This document shows positions 46,304 to 54,605 of a DNA stretch of 64,000 nt, one piece after another (position 1 is the stretch's first letter; each line of letters opens with the position of its first letter). Where the stretch lies: positions 31,094 through 95,093 of the forward strand of contig NZ_ANFX01000035.1 in the NCBI RefSeq assembly GCF_000331285.1, read 5' to 3'. The notes beneath the pieces were generated by a model that searched no databases, was not told where the DNA came from, and saw nothing but the letters and a program-made list of their open reading frames with translations. The position numbers and the translations under genes were made by a program. Source of the DNA: Porphyrobacter sp. AAP82. Its GTDB lineage: Bacteria; Pseudomonadota; Alphaproteobacteria; Sphingomonadales; Sphingomonadaceae.

Positions 46304-46648
46304 TCAGCCGTCGTAATCGCCGCCAAGCGAGGAAGTGCGCGCCGGCGCCGAGGCGGTGATGCGCAGCGCTTCGGCCGATTGGCTGAGCGAGCCGATCTCG
46401 TCGGCCTCGTCCTCGTCATCGGGGAGGATCTTCTGGAGGCCGGTGACCAGCGATTCATGCAGGGCGCCCGGCGTGATCGTCTGTTCGGCGATCTCGCGCA
46501 GCGCGACGACCGGGTTCTTGTCACGATCGCGGTCGATGGTCAGTTCGCTCCCGCCCGAAATCTCGCGCGCACGCTGCGCGGCGAGCAGCACGAGGTCGAA
46601 CCGGTTGGGAACCTTGTCGACGCAATCTTCAACGGTAACGCGTGCCAT
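46304..46648 (-). CDS. rpoZ: DNA-directed RNA polymerase omega subunit
   Basis: A 114-residue small RNA polymerase subunit. [30 protein letters not shown] is the canonical omega N-terminus; [15 protein letters not shown] follows. The C-terminal extension (about 70-114, acidic DDEDEADEI then Ser/Ala-rich) is longer than in E. coli (91), as usual in alphaproteobacteria. It assists assembly of the beta' subunit and ppGpp binding. Promoter and terminator flanking it are both visible, so it forms its own transcript here. spoT, often adjacent, is not. Confidence 0.95.
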   Translation of the reverse strand: MARVTVEDCVDKVPNRFDLVLLAAQRAREISGGSELTIDRDRDKNPVVALREIAEQTITPGALHESLVTGLQKILPDDEDEADEIGSLSQSAEALRITASAPARTSSLGGDYDG

Positions 46649-46691
46649 GGGCGGGCCTTATGCAAGAATCGCGAAATGCAGGAAAGCGCGC

Positions 46692-46720
46692 TAGCTAGGG
46701 CGCTCGGCGTGGGAAGTCAA
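46692..46720 (-). promoter_or_regulatory. rpoZ promoter
   Basis: On the minus strand TTGACT (46720-46715), 17 bases, TAGCTA (46697-46692), 43 bases before the ATG at 46648. Spacing and -35 fit a housekeeping sigma promoter. The remaining divergent gap up to chrA (46721-46888) shows no motif or RNA I recognise. Confidence 0.6.
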
Positions 46721-46888
46721 GGACAAGGAGGCCTGCGAGACGGGGCTTGCGCGGCCGCACGCCGCCGGTTAGCACGAGGGTCACGGGGCCGAGCAACCTC
46801 CCGTCCAGGCCGAGACAGGCCCAAGCGTTGCCTCGTCATTCCCCTGTCGTGCGGCGATCCGCGCGGCGGGGCCATTTTCGAGGTTCGC

Positions 46889-48247
46889 ATGATTGAGACA
46901 GGTAAGGCCGGATTGGGCGGATCGACTGCACGGCCGGGCGCCCCCGCCCCCGCCCCCTCCTTCTCCGAATTGCTCGGCGCATTTGCCCGCATCGGCTTCC
47001 TCAGCTTCGGCGGCCCGGCCGGGCAGATCGCGCTGATGCACCGCGAGCTGGTGGAGGAACGCGGCTGGGTGGCGGAGGAAGATTTCCTCCATGCCCTCAA
47101 TTTCTGCCACCTGCTGCCCGGCCCCGAGGCGCAGCAGCTGGCGACGTGGATCGGCTGGCGCCTGCAGGGGTCACGCGGCGGGCTGGCGGCGGGGTTGCTG
47201 TTCGTGATCCCCGGTGCCTGCATCATCCTTGCGCTGTCGGTGCTCTATGCGCTCGCGGCAAACCTCGGCTGGGTGGCGGCGCTGTTTCTGGGGGTGAAGG
47301 CGGCGGTGCTGGCGATCGTGGTGCAGGCGCTGCTGAGGATCGCGGGGCGCGCGCTGGATACGGGTGTGAAAAAAGGGCTGGCAGCAGCGGCCTTCGCGGG
47401 GCTGTTCCTGCTCGCCCTGCCCTTCCCGCTGATCGTGCTTGGGTCAGGGGTGATCGGGATGGCGATCGCCCGGACCCGGCCCGATCTGCTCGCCTTGAAG
47501 CCTGCCAGGGGCGGCGGCGCGTTGCCCGCAAACCCGTGGCGCACCACGATCCTTTCGGTGCTGGTATGGGGCGCGATCTGGGCCGCGCCGATGGTGCTGA
47601 TCGCGGTGACGCTGGGGCAGGGCCACGTGCTGTGGAAGATCGGCGCGTTCTTCTCGCAGCTTGCCATCGTCACCTTCGGCGGCGCTTACGCGGTGCTCGC
47701 CTATATGGCGCAGGAGGCGGTGCAGGGCTTCGGCTGGCTTGAGGCCGGCGAGATGGCCGACGGGCTGGGGCTGGCCGAGACCACGCCCGGACCGCTGATC
47801 CTGGTGACGCAGTTCGTGGGCTACCTTGCAGCCTTCCGCGCGCCTGCGCCGTTCTCGCCGCTGGTCGCGGGGCTGCTCGGGGCGGGACTGACGACCTGGG
47901 TGACCTTCGCGCCGTGCTTCCTGTGGATCTTCGCCTTTGCGCCGTGGATCGACCGGCTGGGGCAGGCGGTGTGGCTGAAAGGCGGGCTGGCGGCGGTGAC
48001 CGCGGCGGTGGTCGGCGTGATCGCCAATCTCACTGTTTGGTTTGGCTTGCATGTCCTGTTCGCCCGCGTCGGCGAGGTCGCGGCGGGGCCGCTGCGGTTC
48101 GACTGGCCCGAGCTTGCGAGCTTCGACTGGCGGGCAGGGGTGCTCGCCGCGCTCGCCTTTGCGCTCGCCTTCGGGGCGAAGTGGGGGGTGCTGCGGCTGC
48201 TGGCGGTGTGCGCTGCGGGCGGGCTGGCGCTCGGCCTCGCGCTCTAG
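46889..48247 (+). CDS. chrA: Chromate transporter, long-chain ChrA
   Basis: A 452-residue inner-membrane protein made of two homologous CHR domains with about 10-12 helices. Domain 1 begins SFSELLGAFARIGFLSFGGPAGQIALMHRELVEERGWVAEEDFLHALNFCHLLPGPEAQQLA. Domain 2 has FFSQLAIVTFGGAYAVLAYMAQEAVQGFGWLEAGEMADGLGLAETTPGPLIL. The repeated FGG and PGP motifs are the family signature. It would export chromate by proton antiport, although natural CHR substrates are uncertain. The start at 46889 gives a normal N-terminus; longer frames run into rpoZ. It is convergent with the Amj-like gene by a 4-base overlap. Confidence 0.93.
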   Translation: MIETGKAGLGGSTARPGAPAPAPSFSELLGAFARIGFLSFGGPAGQIALMHRELVEERGWVAEEDFLHALNFCHLLPGPEAQQLATWIGWRLQGSRGGLAAGLLFVIPGACIILALSVLYALAANLGWVAALFLGVKAAVLAIVVQALLRIAGRALDTGVKKGLAAAAFAGLFLLALPFPLIVLGSGVIGMAIARTRPDLLALKPARGGGALPANPWRTTILSVLVWGAIWAAPMVLIAVTLGQGHVLWKIGAFFSQLAIVTFGGAYAVLAYMAQEAVQGFGWLEAGEMADGLGLAETTPGPLILVTQFVGYLAAFRAPAPFSPLVAGLLGAGLTTWVTFAPCFLWIFAFAPWIDRLGQAVWLKGGLAAVTAAVVGVIANLTVWFGLHVLFARVGEVAAGPLRFDWPELASFDWRAGVLAALAFALAFGAKWGVLRLLAVCAAGGLALGLAL

Positions 48248-49047
48248 AGCCAGCCCGCCGCCCAGGCGATCACGACCGCGGCGGGCACCAGCATCACCTG
48301 CGCGATGAGGGTGCCGGCCAGCCGGCTCAGCGAGACCCAGATCATCGCCCGGCGGAAGGTCGCCTCGTTCACCGAGCCGTCGACCACATCGTCGGTCAGC
48401 GCCGAGATCTGCGGGTCGATGAGGGCAAACAGCAGGATCGTGGCAAAGCCGTTGACGATCGCGGTCATCTGCGAGGCGGTGACGCGGAATTCGGGGACGA
48501 GGTATCCGGCATAGAGCGAGGCGATCACGCCCACCGCCAGCAGCGCCTGCGCCAGCGCGTTCGCGATCAGCACGCTCCAGCTCACCCCGCGCGGGCCCCG
48601 GAGCGATTTCAGCGTCTCGCCCGAGGGAATCGCGACCGAATCCCGCAAGGTGGCCAGCCCCGCAGGTGTCATGCTGCGCAGGATCAGCTTGGTGGTCGAG
48701 CGGTTGGTCTGGAAGTAGGTGATGGCGGCGGCGAACACCCGCTGCCCGGTCGGCACCAGCACGATGCCGAGCGCCACCGAGGCCGCGGCCGACAGCAGCA
48801 CCAGCCGCAAATCCCAGATCAGCATGGCGCCGTCGCCGCTCGCCAAGGCGGTCTCGATCCGCTTGGCGAGGAACGGGCCGAGGAAGCCGTTGGAGGTGCG
48901 GCTGACCAGCAGCAGCACGTTGAACAGCGCAAAGGACAGCGCGATGCGCCCCGTGCGCACCCCGGCGATGCGCGCCGCATAGGCGAGCGCGCCGATGAGG
49001 TTGATCACACCCGTCAGCGCGCAGATCAGCAGCAGTTCGGTGTCCAT
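48244..49047 (-). CDS. amj: Amj-type lipid II flippase family protein (DUF2837)
   Basis: A 267-residue inner-membrane protein of about seven helices. LLLICALTGVINLIGALAYAARIAGVRTGRIALSFALFNVLLLVSRTSNGFLGPFLAKRIE and the TPAGLATLRDSVAIP and DDVVDGSVNEATFRRAMIWV segments fit my memory of Bacillus subtilis Amj (271 residues), an alternative lipid II flippase. Start at the ATG at 49047; the longer frame overlaps the TauE gene. It is the last gene of the minus-strand set beginning with the Rrf2 regulator. In an alphaproteobacterium, where MurJ is expected, its job is open. Confidence 0.7.
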   Translation of the reverse strand: MDTELLLICALTGVINLIGALAYAARIAGVRTGRIALSFALFNVLLLVSRTSNGFLGPFLAKRIETALASGDGAMLIWDLRLVLLSAAASVALGIVLVPTGQRVFAAAITYFQTNRSTTKLILRSMTPAGLATLRDSVAIPSGETLKSLRGPRGVSWSVLIANALAQALLAVGVIASLYAGYLVPEFRVTASQMTAIVNGFATILLFALIDPQISALTDDVVDGSVNEATFRRAMIWVSLSRLAGTLIAQVMLVPAAVVIAWAAGWL

Positions 49048-49076
49048 CCGGTGATCCCCGAGGCAGCCCGGCCGGC

Positions 49077-49850
49077 TCAGATGATCGGCCACGCCTTCGA
49101 GATGCTGTAGGCGCTGGTGACGATCAGCACCAGCGCGACGGCAAACAGCAACGTGCGCGGCTGGACGCGGCTCGCCAGCACCGCCCCGAAGGGCGCCGCG
49201 ATCACGCCGCCGAGGATCAGCCCGCCGGTGATCAGCGTGAAGGCTGCCGGCCCCAATGTCAGCAGGAAGGTGACCGAGATCGACAGGGTGAGCAGGAATT
49301 CGGCGGTGTTGACCGTGCCGATCACCTTCCTCGGATCGCCGCCCTGGATCAGCAGGTTGCTGGTCACCACCGGCCCCCACCCGCCGCCGCCCGCCGCGTC
49401 AAGGAACCCGCCCACCAGCGCCAGCGGGCTGGTGAACTTGGGGTCCTCGAAGCGCGGCTGCGCCAGCCGGATCGCCCGCCACAGCAGGTAGAAGCCGATA
49501 CCGGTGAGGTAGAGCATCACGAAAGGCCGCGCGGCGCTCGCATCGATGTTCGAGAGGATATAGGCCCCCGTCACCCCGCCCAGCACCCCGAACGGCACCA
49601 GCCGCCGGAACAGCCCCCAGTCGACATTCCTCTGCCATGCATGGCTGAGGCCCGATGCGCCGGTGGTGAACAGCTCGACCAGATGGACGCTGGCCGACGC
49701 GCTCGCCGGGGGCACGCCCATTGCGCTCACCAGCAGGGTCTGAGTGGTGACGCCGAAGGCCATCCCCAGCGCCCCGTCGATCATCTGCGCGGCAAAGCCG
49801 ATGGCGATGAACGGCAGGATGTCGAGAAGGAGCTGGCTCAGATCCGGCAT
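49077..49850 (-). CDS. Sulfite exporter TauE/SafE family permease
   Basis: A 257-residue inner-membrane protein of about eight helices. IGFAAQMIDGALGMAFGVTTQTLL is the first TauE repeat motif, with ASVHLVELFTTGASGLSHAWQRNV; GGFLDAAGGGGWGPVVTSNLLIQGG is the second. The family moves sulfite, sulfoacetate or other organosulfur anions. It lies 38 bases after the TonB-dependent receptor and shares its strand, which with YezD and Rrf2 upstream suggests sulfur-compound transport. Direction of transport is unknown. Confidence 0.88.
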   Translation of the reverse strand: MPDLSQLLLDILPFIAIGFAAQMIDGALGMAFGVTTQTLLVSAMGVPPASASASVHLVELFTTGASGLSHAWQRNVDWGLFRRLVPFGVLGGVTGAYILSNIDASAARPFVMLYLTGIGFYLLWRAIRLAQPRFEDPKFTSPLALVGGFLDAAGGGGWGPVVTSNLLIQGGDPRKVIGTVNTAEFLLTLSISVTFLLTLGPAAFTLITGGLILGGVIAAPFGAVLASRVQPRTLLFAVALVLIVTSAYSISKAWPII

Positions 49851-49888
49851 GAGGCATGTCCTCTCTGCGAGGGGTGGAAAGGCTTCTA

Positions 49889-52333
49889 TCAGAAGGTAAC
49901 GGCGATGGTTCCGCCCCAGGTGCGCGGGTCGCCGGGCAGGCCTGCGATCAGACCGGTATTGCCCGGGCCGACGAACAGCTGCTCGAAATAGTTCTCGTCA
50001 AAGGCATTCCTGACCCAGCCGAAGATGTTGAGACCGCCCTGTGTACGGAAACCGAGGCGGAAATTGGACAGGCTGTAGCCGTCGACAAAGGTGTAGGCCG
50101 AAGGCGAGGGATTGGACGAGAAGTTCGACCGGTAGGTGCCGTCATAGCCCAGATAGACCTCGCCTTCCTGTCCGAGGAAGCTCGCCGGCACGTTGCCTTC
50201 CGCCCCGAAGGAGAAGGCCCATTTCGACACGCCCGGCAGGCGCTGGCCGGAGATGTCGCAATTGGCCGGGCTGAGACCGCCCGGGGTGCCGGGCGCCGAC
50301 GGGGTCTGGCCCGCGCCAACCGTGGTGCCGCCCGACAGTTCGGGCGGGCAGGGCGCATCGGTGAAGCGCACATACTTGGCATCGGTATAGGCGCCGTTGG
50401 CGTAAGCGGTGAACCGTTCGGACGGGCGGATGCTGAAATCGGCCTCGATCCCCTGCGCGCGGACTTTGCCGGCATTGGCGAGATAGCCGCGCAGCACCCC
50501 GAACTGGCCGTTGTTCACGGTCGCCTGATAATCGCGGATTTCGGTGCGGTAGGCGGCAAGGTTGAGGGTCGCCTTGCGGTCCCAGAACTGGCTCTTGAGG
50601 CCGATCTCGAAGTGATCGACCCGTTCGGGCCGGATCGTGCCCGCCGCCGCGATCGGCACGCCTGCCGAATCCGTCGGCAACCCGTTCTGGTTGATTCCGA
50701 TGGTCTTGAAGCTCCTCGCATAGGTGCCGTAGGCGAGCACATCGGGCGCCAGCGCGTAGCTCGCCGTCAGATCGTAGGTGAGGTTCCAGTCGGTGTCGGA
50801 CGGCGCGCTCTCCTGCGGCGTGAACACCGCCAGCTGCGCGCGGGAGCGGGCATCGGTTTCGCGTCCGGTCAGCTCCACGCCGGCACCTGTAAACACCCGG
50901 CGCTGGTAGAAGCCCGACTTCTTGTCATAGTTGAGCCGCGCGCCCGGCTGGATCGTGAAGGCGTCGGTCACCTTCCACGACAGCTGCCCGAACAGCGCCG
51001 CGCTGGTGCTCTTGAGGAACTGGGTGTTGCGTGCGGTGAGGCCGTTGAGGACGCTCGGATCGTTCGATAGGACGTTGGCGGGCGCGATCGTCCAGCGGCT
51101 CGAAGCGATGCCATGCTGTTCGGTTCCCTGGGTGTCGATCCGCTGGTCGAAGGCAAAGGCGCCCAGCACGAAGTCGAAGCGCTCGCCCGAATAGGCGTAG
51201 CGGAATTCCTGCGTATACTGGTCCTGCTGCGAAGGGTTCTGCGAGAGGCGCACGATCGACAGGCCGGTGAAGTCGCGGTCGTTCTCGGGCTTCCAGTCCC
51301 AGGTGCGCCAGGCAGTGACCGAGGTGAAGGTCCCCGGCCCCACATCCCAGGTGACCTTGAGCGCGGCGCCGCCGATCACGTTGCCCGCGTTGAGGTTGGA
51401 ATCGAGGTCGGTCAGCCGGTCGAAGGGATTGGTGCTGGCAGGCGCGTAGTTCTGCGCGGCGGCAAGCGCTGCGAACTGGCGGTTCAGCGGTCGCTGGGTC
51501 GCCCCGGTGCCGACGAACACCGAACCGCAGCACACCGCGTCCTGCTTGTTGTAATCGCCCACCAGCTTGATCTTGAGACTGTCGGTCGGCTCCCACAGAA
51601 GCTGGGCGCGCAGGCCGATATTGTCGAGGCTCTGGATGTCCGCGCCGGTCACGACATTGCGGATCGTGCCATTGCGGCTGGTGCCCGAGAAGGCGATGCG
51701 CGCGGCGACCTTTTCCGACAGCGGCCCGGACACCGCGGCGCGCGCCTGCTGGAAGTTGTAGTTGCCGACGCTGATTTCTGCGCGGCCCTCGAAGGCGAAG
51801 GTCGGCTGGTTGGTCTGGATGTTGATCGCGCCCGCGGTGGTGTTCTTGCCGTAGAGCGTGCCCTGCGGCCCGCGCAGCACCTCGATCTGCGCCACGTCGA
51901 GGAAGTCGAAGGTGGCCGAGGCGACGCGCGAATAATAGACGTCGTCGACATAGATGCCGACGCCCTGTTCGAACCCGTCGCTGGTGAGGCCGAAGGGCAC
52001 GCCGAGGCCGCGGATGTTGACCGCGGTGTTGCGCGGGTTGGACGAATAGAACTGCAAGGTGGGCGCGAGCTGCTGCAAGCGGTTGACGTTGAACGCACCG
52101 GTCTCGTCGAGCTGCTGGGCGCCGAGCACCGAGACGGCGAGGGGGATGTCCTGCGCGCTTTCCTGACGGCGGCGGGCGGTGACGATGATGTCGTTGCCGC
52201 TGTCGGCCTGCGCCTCTTCGGCGGCGGCGGCGGCAGTGTCGGTTGCAGCCTCCTGCGCGGCGGCGGGGAGGGCGGTGATGGCGGCCAGACCGGCGCCAAG
52301 CAGCAGCGCGGTGCGGATGGAACTGGGATGCAT
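49889..52333 (-). CDS. TonB-dependent outer-membrane receptor
   Basis: An 814-residue receptor. Signal peptide (LLLGAGLAAITALPAAAQ), a short linker, then a plug domain starting NDIIVTARRRQESAQDIPLAVSVLGAQQLDETGAFNVNRLQQLAPTLQF. GLGVPFGLTSDGFEQGVGIYVDDVYYSR and IEVLRGPQGTLYGKNTTAGAINIQT are typical of sphingomonad FecA/CirA-like receptors. A 22-strand barrel ends with the aromatic terminus GTIAVTF. No TonB-box-proximal STN domain is seen. The ligand is probably a sulfur-containing or aromatic compound given the neighbours, but sequence alone does not tell. Confidence 0.94.
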   Translation of the reverse strand: MHPSSIRTALLLGAGLAAITALPAAAQEAATDTAAAAAEEAQADSGNDIIVTARRRQESAQDIPLAVSVLGAQQLDETGAFNVNRLQQLAPTLQFYSSNPRNTAVNIRGLGVPFGLTSDGFEQGVGIYVDDVYYSRVASATFDFLDVAQIEVLRGPQGTLYGKNTTAGAINIQTNQPTFAFEGRAEISVGNYNFQQARAAVSGPLSEKVAARIAFSGTSRNGTIRNVVTGADIQSLDNIGLRAQLLWEPTDSLKIKLVGDYNKQDAVCCGSVFVGTGATQRPLNRQFAALAAAQNYAPASTNPFDRLTDLDSNLNAGNVIGGAALKVTWDVGPGTFTSVTAWRTWDWKPENDRDFTGLSIVRLSQNPSQQDQYTQEFRYAYSGERFDFVLGAFAFDQRIDTQGTEQHGIASSRWTIAPANVLSNDPSVLNGLTARNTQFLKSTSAALFGQLSWKVTDAFTIQPGARLNYDKKSGFYQRRVFTGAGVELTGRETDARSRAQLAVFTPQESAPSDTDWNLTYDLTASYALAPDVLAYGTYARSFKTIGINQNGLPTDSAGVPIAAAGTIRPERVDHFEIGLKSQFWDRKATLNLAAYRTEIRDYQATVNNGQFGVLRGYLANAGKVRAQGIEADFSIRPSERFTAYANGAYTDAKYVRFTDAPCPPELSGGTTVGAGQTPSAPGTPGGLSPANCDISGQRLPGVSKWAFSFGAEGNVPASFLGQEGEVYLGYDGTYRSNFSSNPSPSAYTFVDGYSLSNFRLGFRTQGGLNIFGWVRNAFDENYFEQLFVGPGNTGLIAGLPGDPRTWGGTIAVTF

Positions 52334-52424
52334 GGTGAATGTCGCCTTTGCAAGCGGGTGTGCATCCGGCGATCCGGTCTGCGGGTCCCTGTTGGTTGGT
52401 GGTGCGAGCGGATCGGGCCGACGG

Positions 52425-52592
52425 TCAGTCGGTCAGCCGCTTCCTCTCGGTAACGTCGATCTGCATGACCTTCCCGTCATGCACGGTGAGCTGGATCGCG
52501 CCGTAGCGCAGGCGGCCAAGCGCCTCGCTTACCAGCGCCAGAGCTTCCGGCAGTATTCCGCTCTGGTCAGAGCCTTTCTCGCTGCGGTCCAT
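52425..52592 (-). CDS. YezD family small protein (DUF2292)
   Basis: A 55-residue protein encoded between the regulator and the receptor. Core: EALALVSEALGRLRYGAIQLTVHDGKVMQIDVTERKRL, matching the YezD pattern of a helix, then RYG, a beta pair with V-H-D-G-K-V-QID and a terminal TERKR. AAAGG lies 9-13 bases before the ATG at 52592. YezD genes are found repeatedly beside sulfur-assimilation and sulfate-transport genes, often under sulfur-starvation control; their biochemical role is unknown. It supports a sulfur theme for this gene set. Confidence 0.8.
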   Translation of the reverse strand: MDRSEKGSDQSGILPEALALVSEALGRLRYGAIQLTVHDGKVMQIDVTERKRLTD

Positions 52593-52743
52593 GGATGGGC
52601 CTTTCGTTGCGCGGGGTCTGCCCGCTGCGCAAGGAATTAAACTCTAGCGAATTGCTTGACAATGGGGCGAGCCGCACAGATTTTCTGTCATCGGACGAAA
52701 GGTGGGCTTCGCGCGCCGGAGCGAAATCCGGCGACCGGGGCGA

Positions 52744-53184
52744 TCAGGCGGTGTCCTCGGCGAAGGAGGGGACCGGCGCGATCGGGTCGGACAGGCGGAT
52801 CCCGTCGAGGATCTGCGCGGTCCGGTCACGCACGTCGAGCATCAGCGCGCGGGTGCGGCATTCACCTTCCGCGAGGCAGTTCTGGCATTTCTCGTGGGCA
52901 TAGCGGCTCGCGCAGGGCACCAGCGCGAGGCTGCCGCGCATGTGGCGGATCAGGTCGCCATAGGTGATGTCGAGCGGCGGGATCGCCAGCCAATAGCCGC
53001 CCTCGCGGCCGCGCTGGGATTCGACCAGGCCCGAACGGGTCAGCTCGGACAGGATCACCGTCAGAAACTTGGCGGGGATCTTCTGCGCCTCGGCGATGGC
53101 GGCAAGCTGCACCGGCCCCTCGCCGTAATGGTCAGCGAGGTGCTGCATCGCGCGGATCGCGTAGCGGGTCTTCTGCGACAGCAT
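52744..53184 (-). CDS. Rrf2 family transcriptional regulator
   Basis: A 146-residue winged-helix regulator. LSQKTRYAIRAMQHLADHYGEGPVQLAAIAEAQKIPAKFLTVILSELTRSGLVESQRGREGGYWLA is the Rrf2 DNA-binding part (residues 1-70). A cysteine set C-x8-C-x2-C-x5-C (CASRYAHEKCQNC, then GEC) in the C-terminal half could bind a [Fe-S] cluster or sense thiols, as in IscR/NsrR/RirA. Its position upstream of yezD and transporters suggests it controls that set in response to sulfur or iron-sulfur status. It starts at the ATG at 53184. Confidence 0.88.
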   Translation of the reverse strand: MLSQKTRYAIRAMQHLADHYGEGPVQLAAIAEAQKIPAKFLTVILSELTRSGLVESQRGREGGYWLAIPPLDITYGDLIRHMRGSLALVPCASRYAHEKCQNCLAEGECRTRALMLDVRDRTAQILDGIRLSDPIAPVPSFAEDTA

Positions 53185-53346
53185 GGGCGACCGTCTATCC
53201 GCCGGGCAAGGATCGGGGTCAAGTGAGCGATGCCCCGCCGTCCCCTGCGATCTGCCGCGCCCCGTGCTCGGCTTGTCCCCCGCACGCCCGCGCCCGTTCG
53301 TCGCGCGCCGCTGTCATCCTCGCGCAGGCCCGCTAGGCTGACGCCG

Positions 53347-54549
53347 ATGGCCACCGCACCCGCCCCCACCGCTGAAGGATCGCCCGGCAAGGCGCCGGAC
53401 TATTGCGATCTCGAACCCTTCAGCCTCACCGCGGCGGGGCATGCCTTCACCTTCTATCCTCACGGGCAGGACCGGCTGAAGGCGCTCGTCGCGCTGATCG
53501 GGAGCGCGCGGGAAAGCCTCAGGGTGTTCTACTACCTGTTCGACAGCGACGTGGCGGGCACCATGGTCCGCGACGCGCTGGTCGCCGCGGCCGCGCGCGG
53601 GGTGAAGGTCGAGCTGATCGTCGATGCTTTCGGCAATGATGCGGGCGCGGCCTTCTTCGAACCCGTCACCGCGGCCGGCGGCACCTTTGCCCAGTTCAGC
53701 CCGCGCTGGGGCAGGCGCTATCTGGTGCGCAACCACCAGAAGTTCACCATCGCCGACGGCGCGCGGGTGATGACCGGCGGGGCGAATGTCTCGGACCACT
53801 ACTTTGCCATCCCCGCCGAGAACGGCTGGTGCGACCTGTCGGTGGAGATCGAGGGCGCGGTGGTCGAACAGTTCGTCCGCTGGTTCGGCCTCCTCAGGAG
53901 CTGGGTGGCGAACGAGGCGGCGGGCCGCACCCGCCAGCTGCGCGCGCTGCGCGACATCGTCAGGACATGGGACGGCGGGGACGGGCCGGTCCGGCTGCTG
54001 GTCGGCGGGCCGCTGGTGAGGAAGGGGCACTGGGCCTGGGTCTTGCGCCAGGACCTCGTCACCGCCAGGCGGCTCGATACGGTGTCGGCCTATTTCTCCC
54101 CGCCACGAAGCTTCCGCCGCCTGTTCGCCCGCATCGGCCAGCGGGGACAGGCGCGGATGATCATGGCCGGCAAGTCCGACATCGCCGCCGCGATCGACAT
54201 GGCGCGGCTGGTCTATGGCAAGCTGCTGCGCGCGCGGGTGCGGATCTTCGAGTTCGCCGTCTGCAAGCTCCACATGAAGCTGCTGGTGGTCGACGACATC
54301 GCCTATGTCGGCAGCGCCAATCTCGACAAGCGGAGCTTGCGCATCAATGTCGAGCTTATGGTGCGGATCGCGGACCCGGCGGTGGCCGCAGCGCTGCGCC
54401 GCCTGATCGACCATCTCGAGACCTCGAGCGAGGCGATCACGCCCGCCTGGTATGCCCGCCACAGCACCTTCCTCAACCGGATGCGCTGGCGGATCGCCTC
54501 CTGGATGAGCCTGGCCGATTACCGCATCAGCAAGGCGGGCACCGTCTGA
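53347..54549 (+). CDS. Phospholipase D / cardiolipin synthase-like protein
   Basis: A 400-residue phosphatidyltransferase-type protein with two HKD motifs: HQKFTIAD near residue 130, with GGANVSD after it, and HMKLLVVDD near 308, with GSANLDKRSLRINVE after it. No N-terminal transmembrane helices are present, unlike ClsA, so it resembles ClsB/YbhO. LKALVALIGSARESLRVFYYLFDSDVAG starts the first domain. It likely makes cardiolipin or transfers phosphatidyl groups at the inner membrane. The start is the ATG at 53347; the preceding 39 codons are Arg/Pro-rich and lack a ribosome site. Confidence 0.88.
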   Translation: MATAPAPTAEGSPGKAPDYCDLEPFSLTAAGHAFTFYPHGQDRLKALVALIGSARESLRVFYYLFDSDVAGTMVRDALVAAAARGVKVELIVDAFGNDAGAAFFEPVTAAGGTFAQFSPRWGRRYLVRNHQKFTIADGARVMTGGANVSDHYFAIPAENGWCDLSVEIEGAVVEQFVRWFGLLRSWVANEAAGRTRQLRALRDIVRTWDGGDGPVRLLVGGPLVRKGHWAWVLRQDLVTARRLDTVSAYFSPPRSFRRLFARIGQRGQARMIMAGKSDIAAAIDMARLVYGKLLRARVRIFEFAVCKLHMKLLVVDDIAYVGSANLDKRSLRINVELMVRIADPAVAAALRRLIDHLETSSEAITPAWYARHSTFLNRMRWRIASWMSLADYRISKAGTV

Positions 54550-54605
54550 CCTGTTCGCCGTATCGTTAACGCGGTCTTTACGGGTTACCGCCTAGGCTCG
54601 GTAGC

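Noticed and set aside
46649..46888. A possible SRP (4.5S) or other housekeeping RNA in the rpoZ-chrA gap
   Set aside because: The conserved GGAA tetraloop region and flanking helix of SRP RNA are not present on either strand; nothing else recognisable.
52179..52640. A 153-codon plus-strand frame over the receptor 5' end and the YezD region
   Set aside because: It is antisense to a signal peptide and to the well-matched YezD gene and shows Ser/Ala-rich low complexity.
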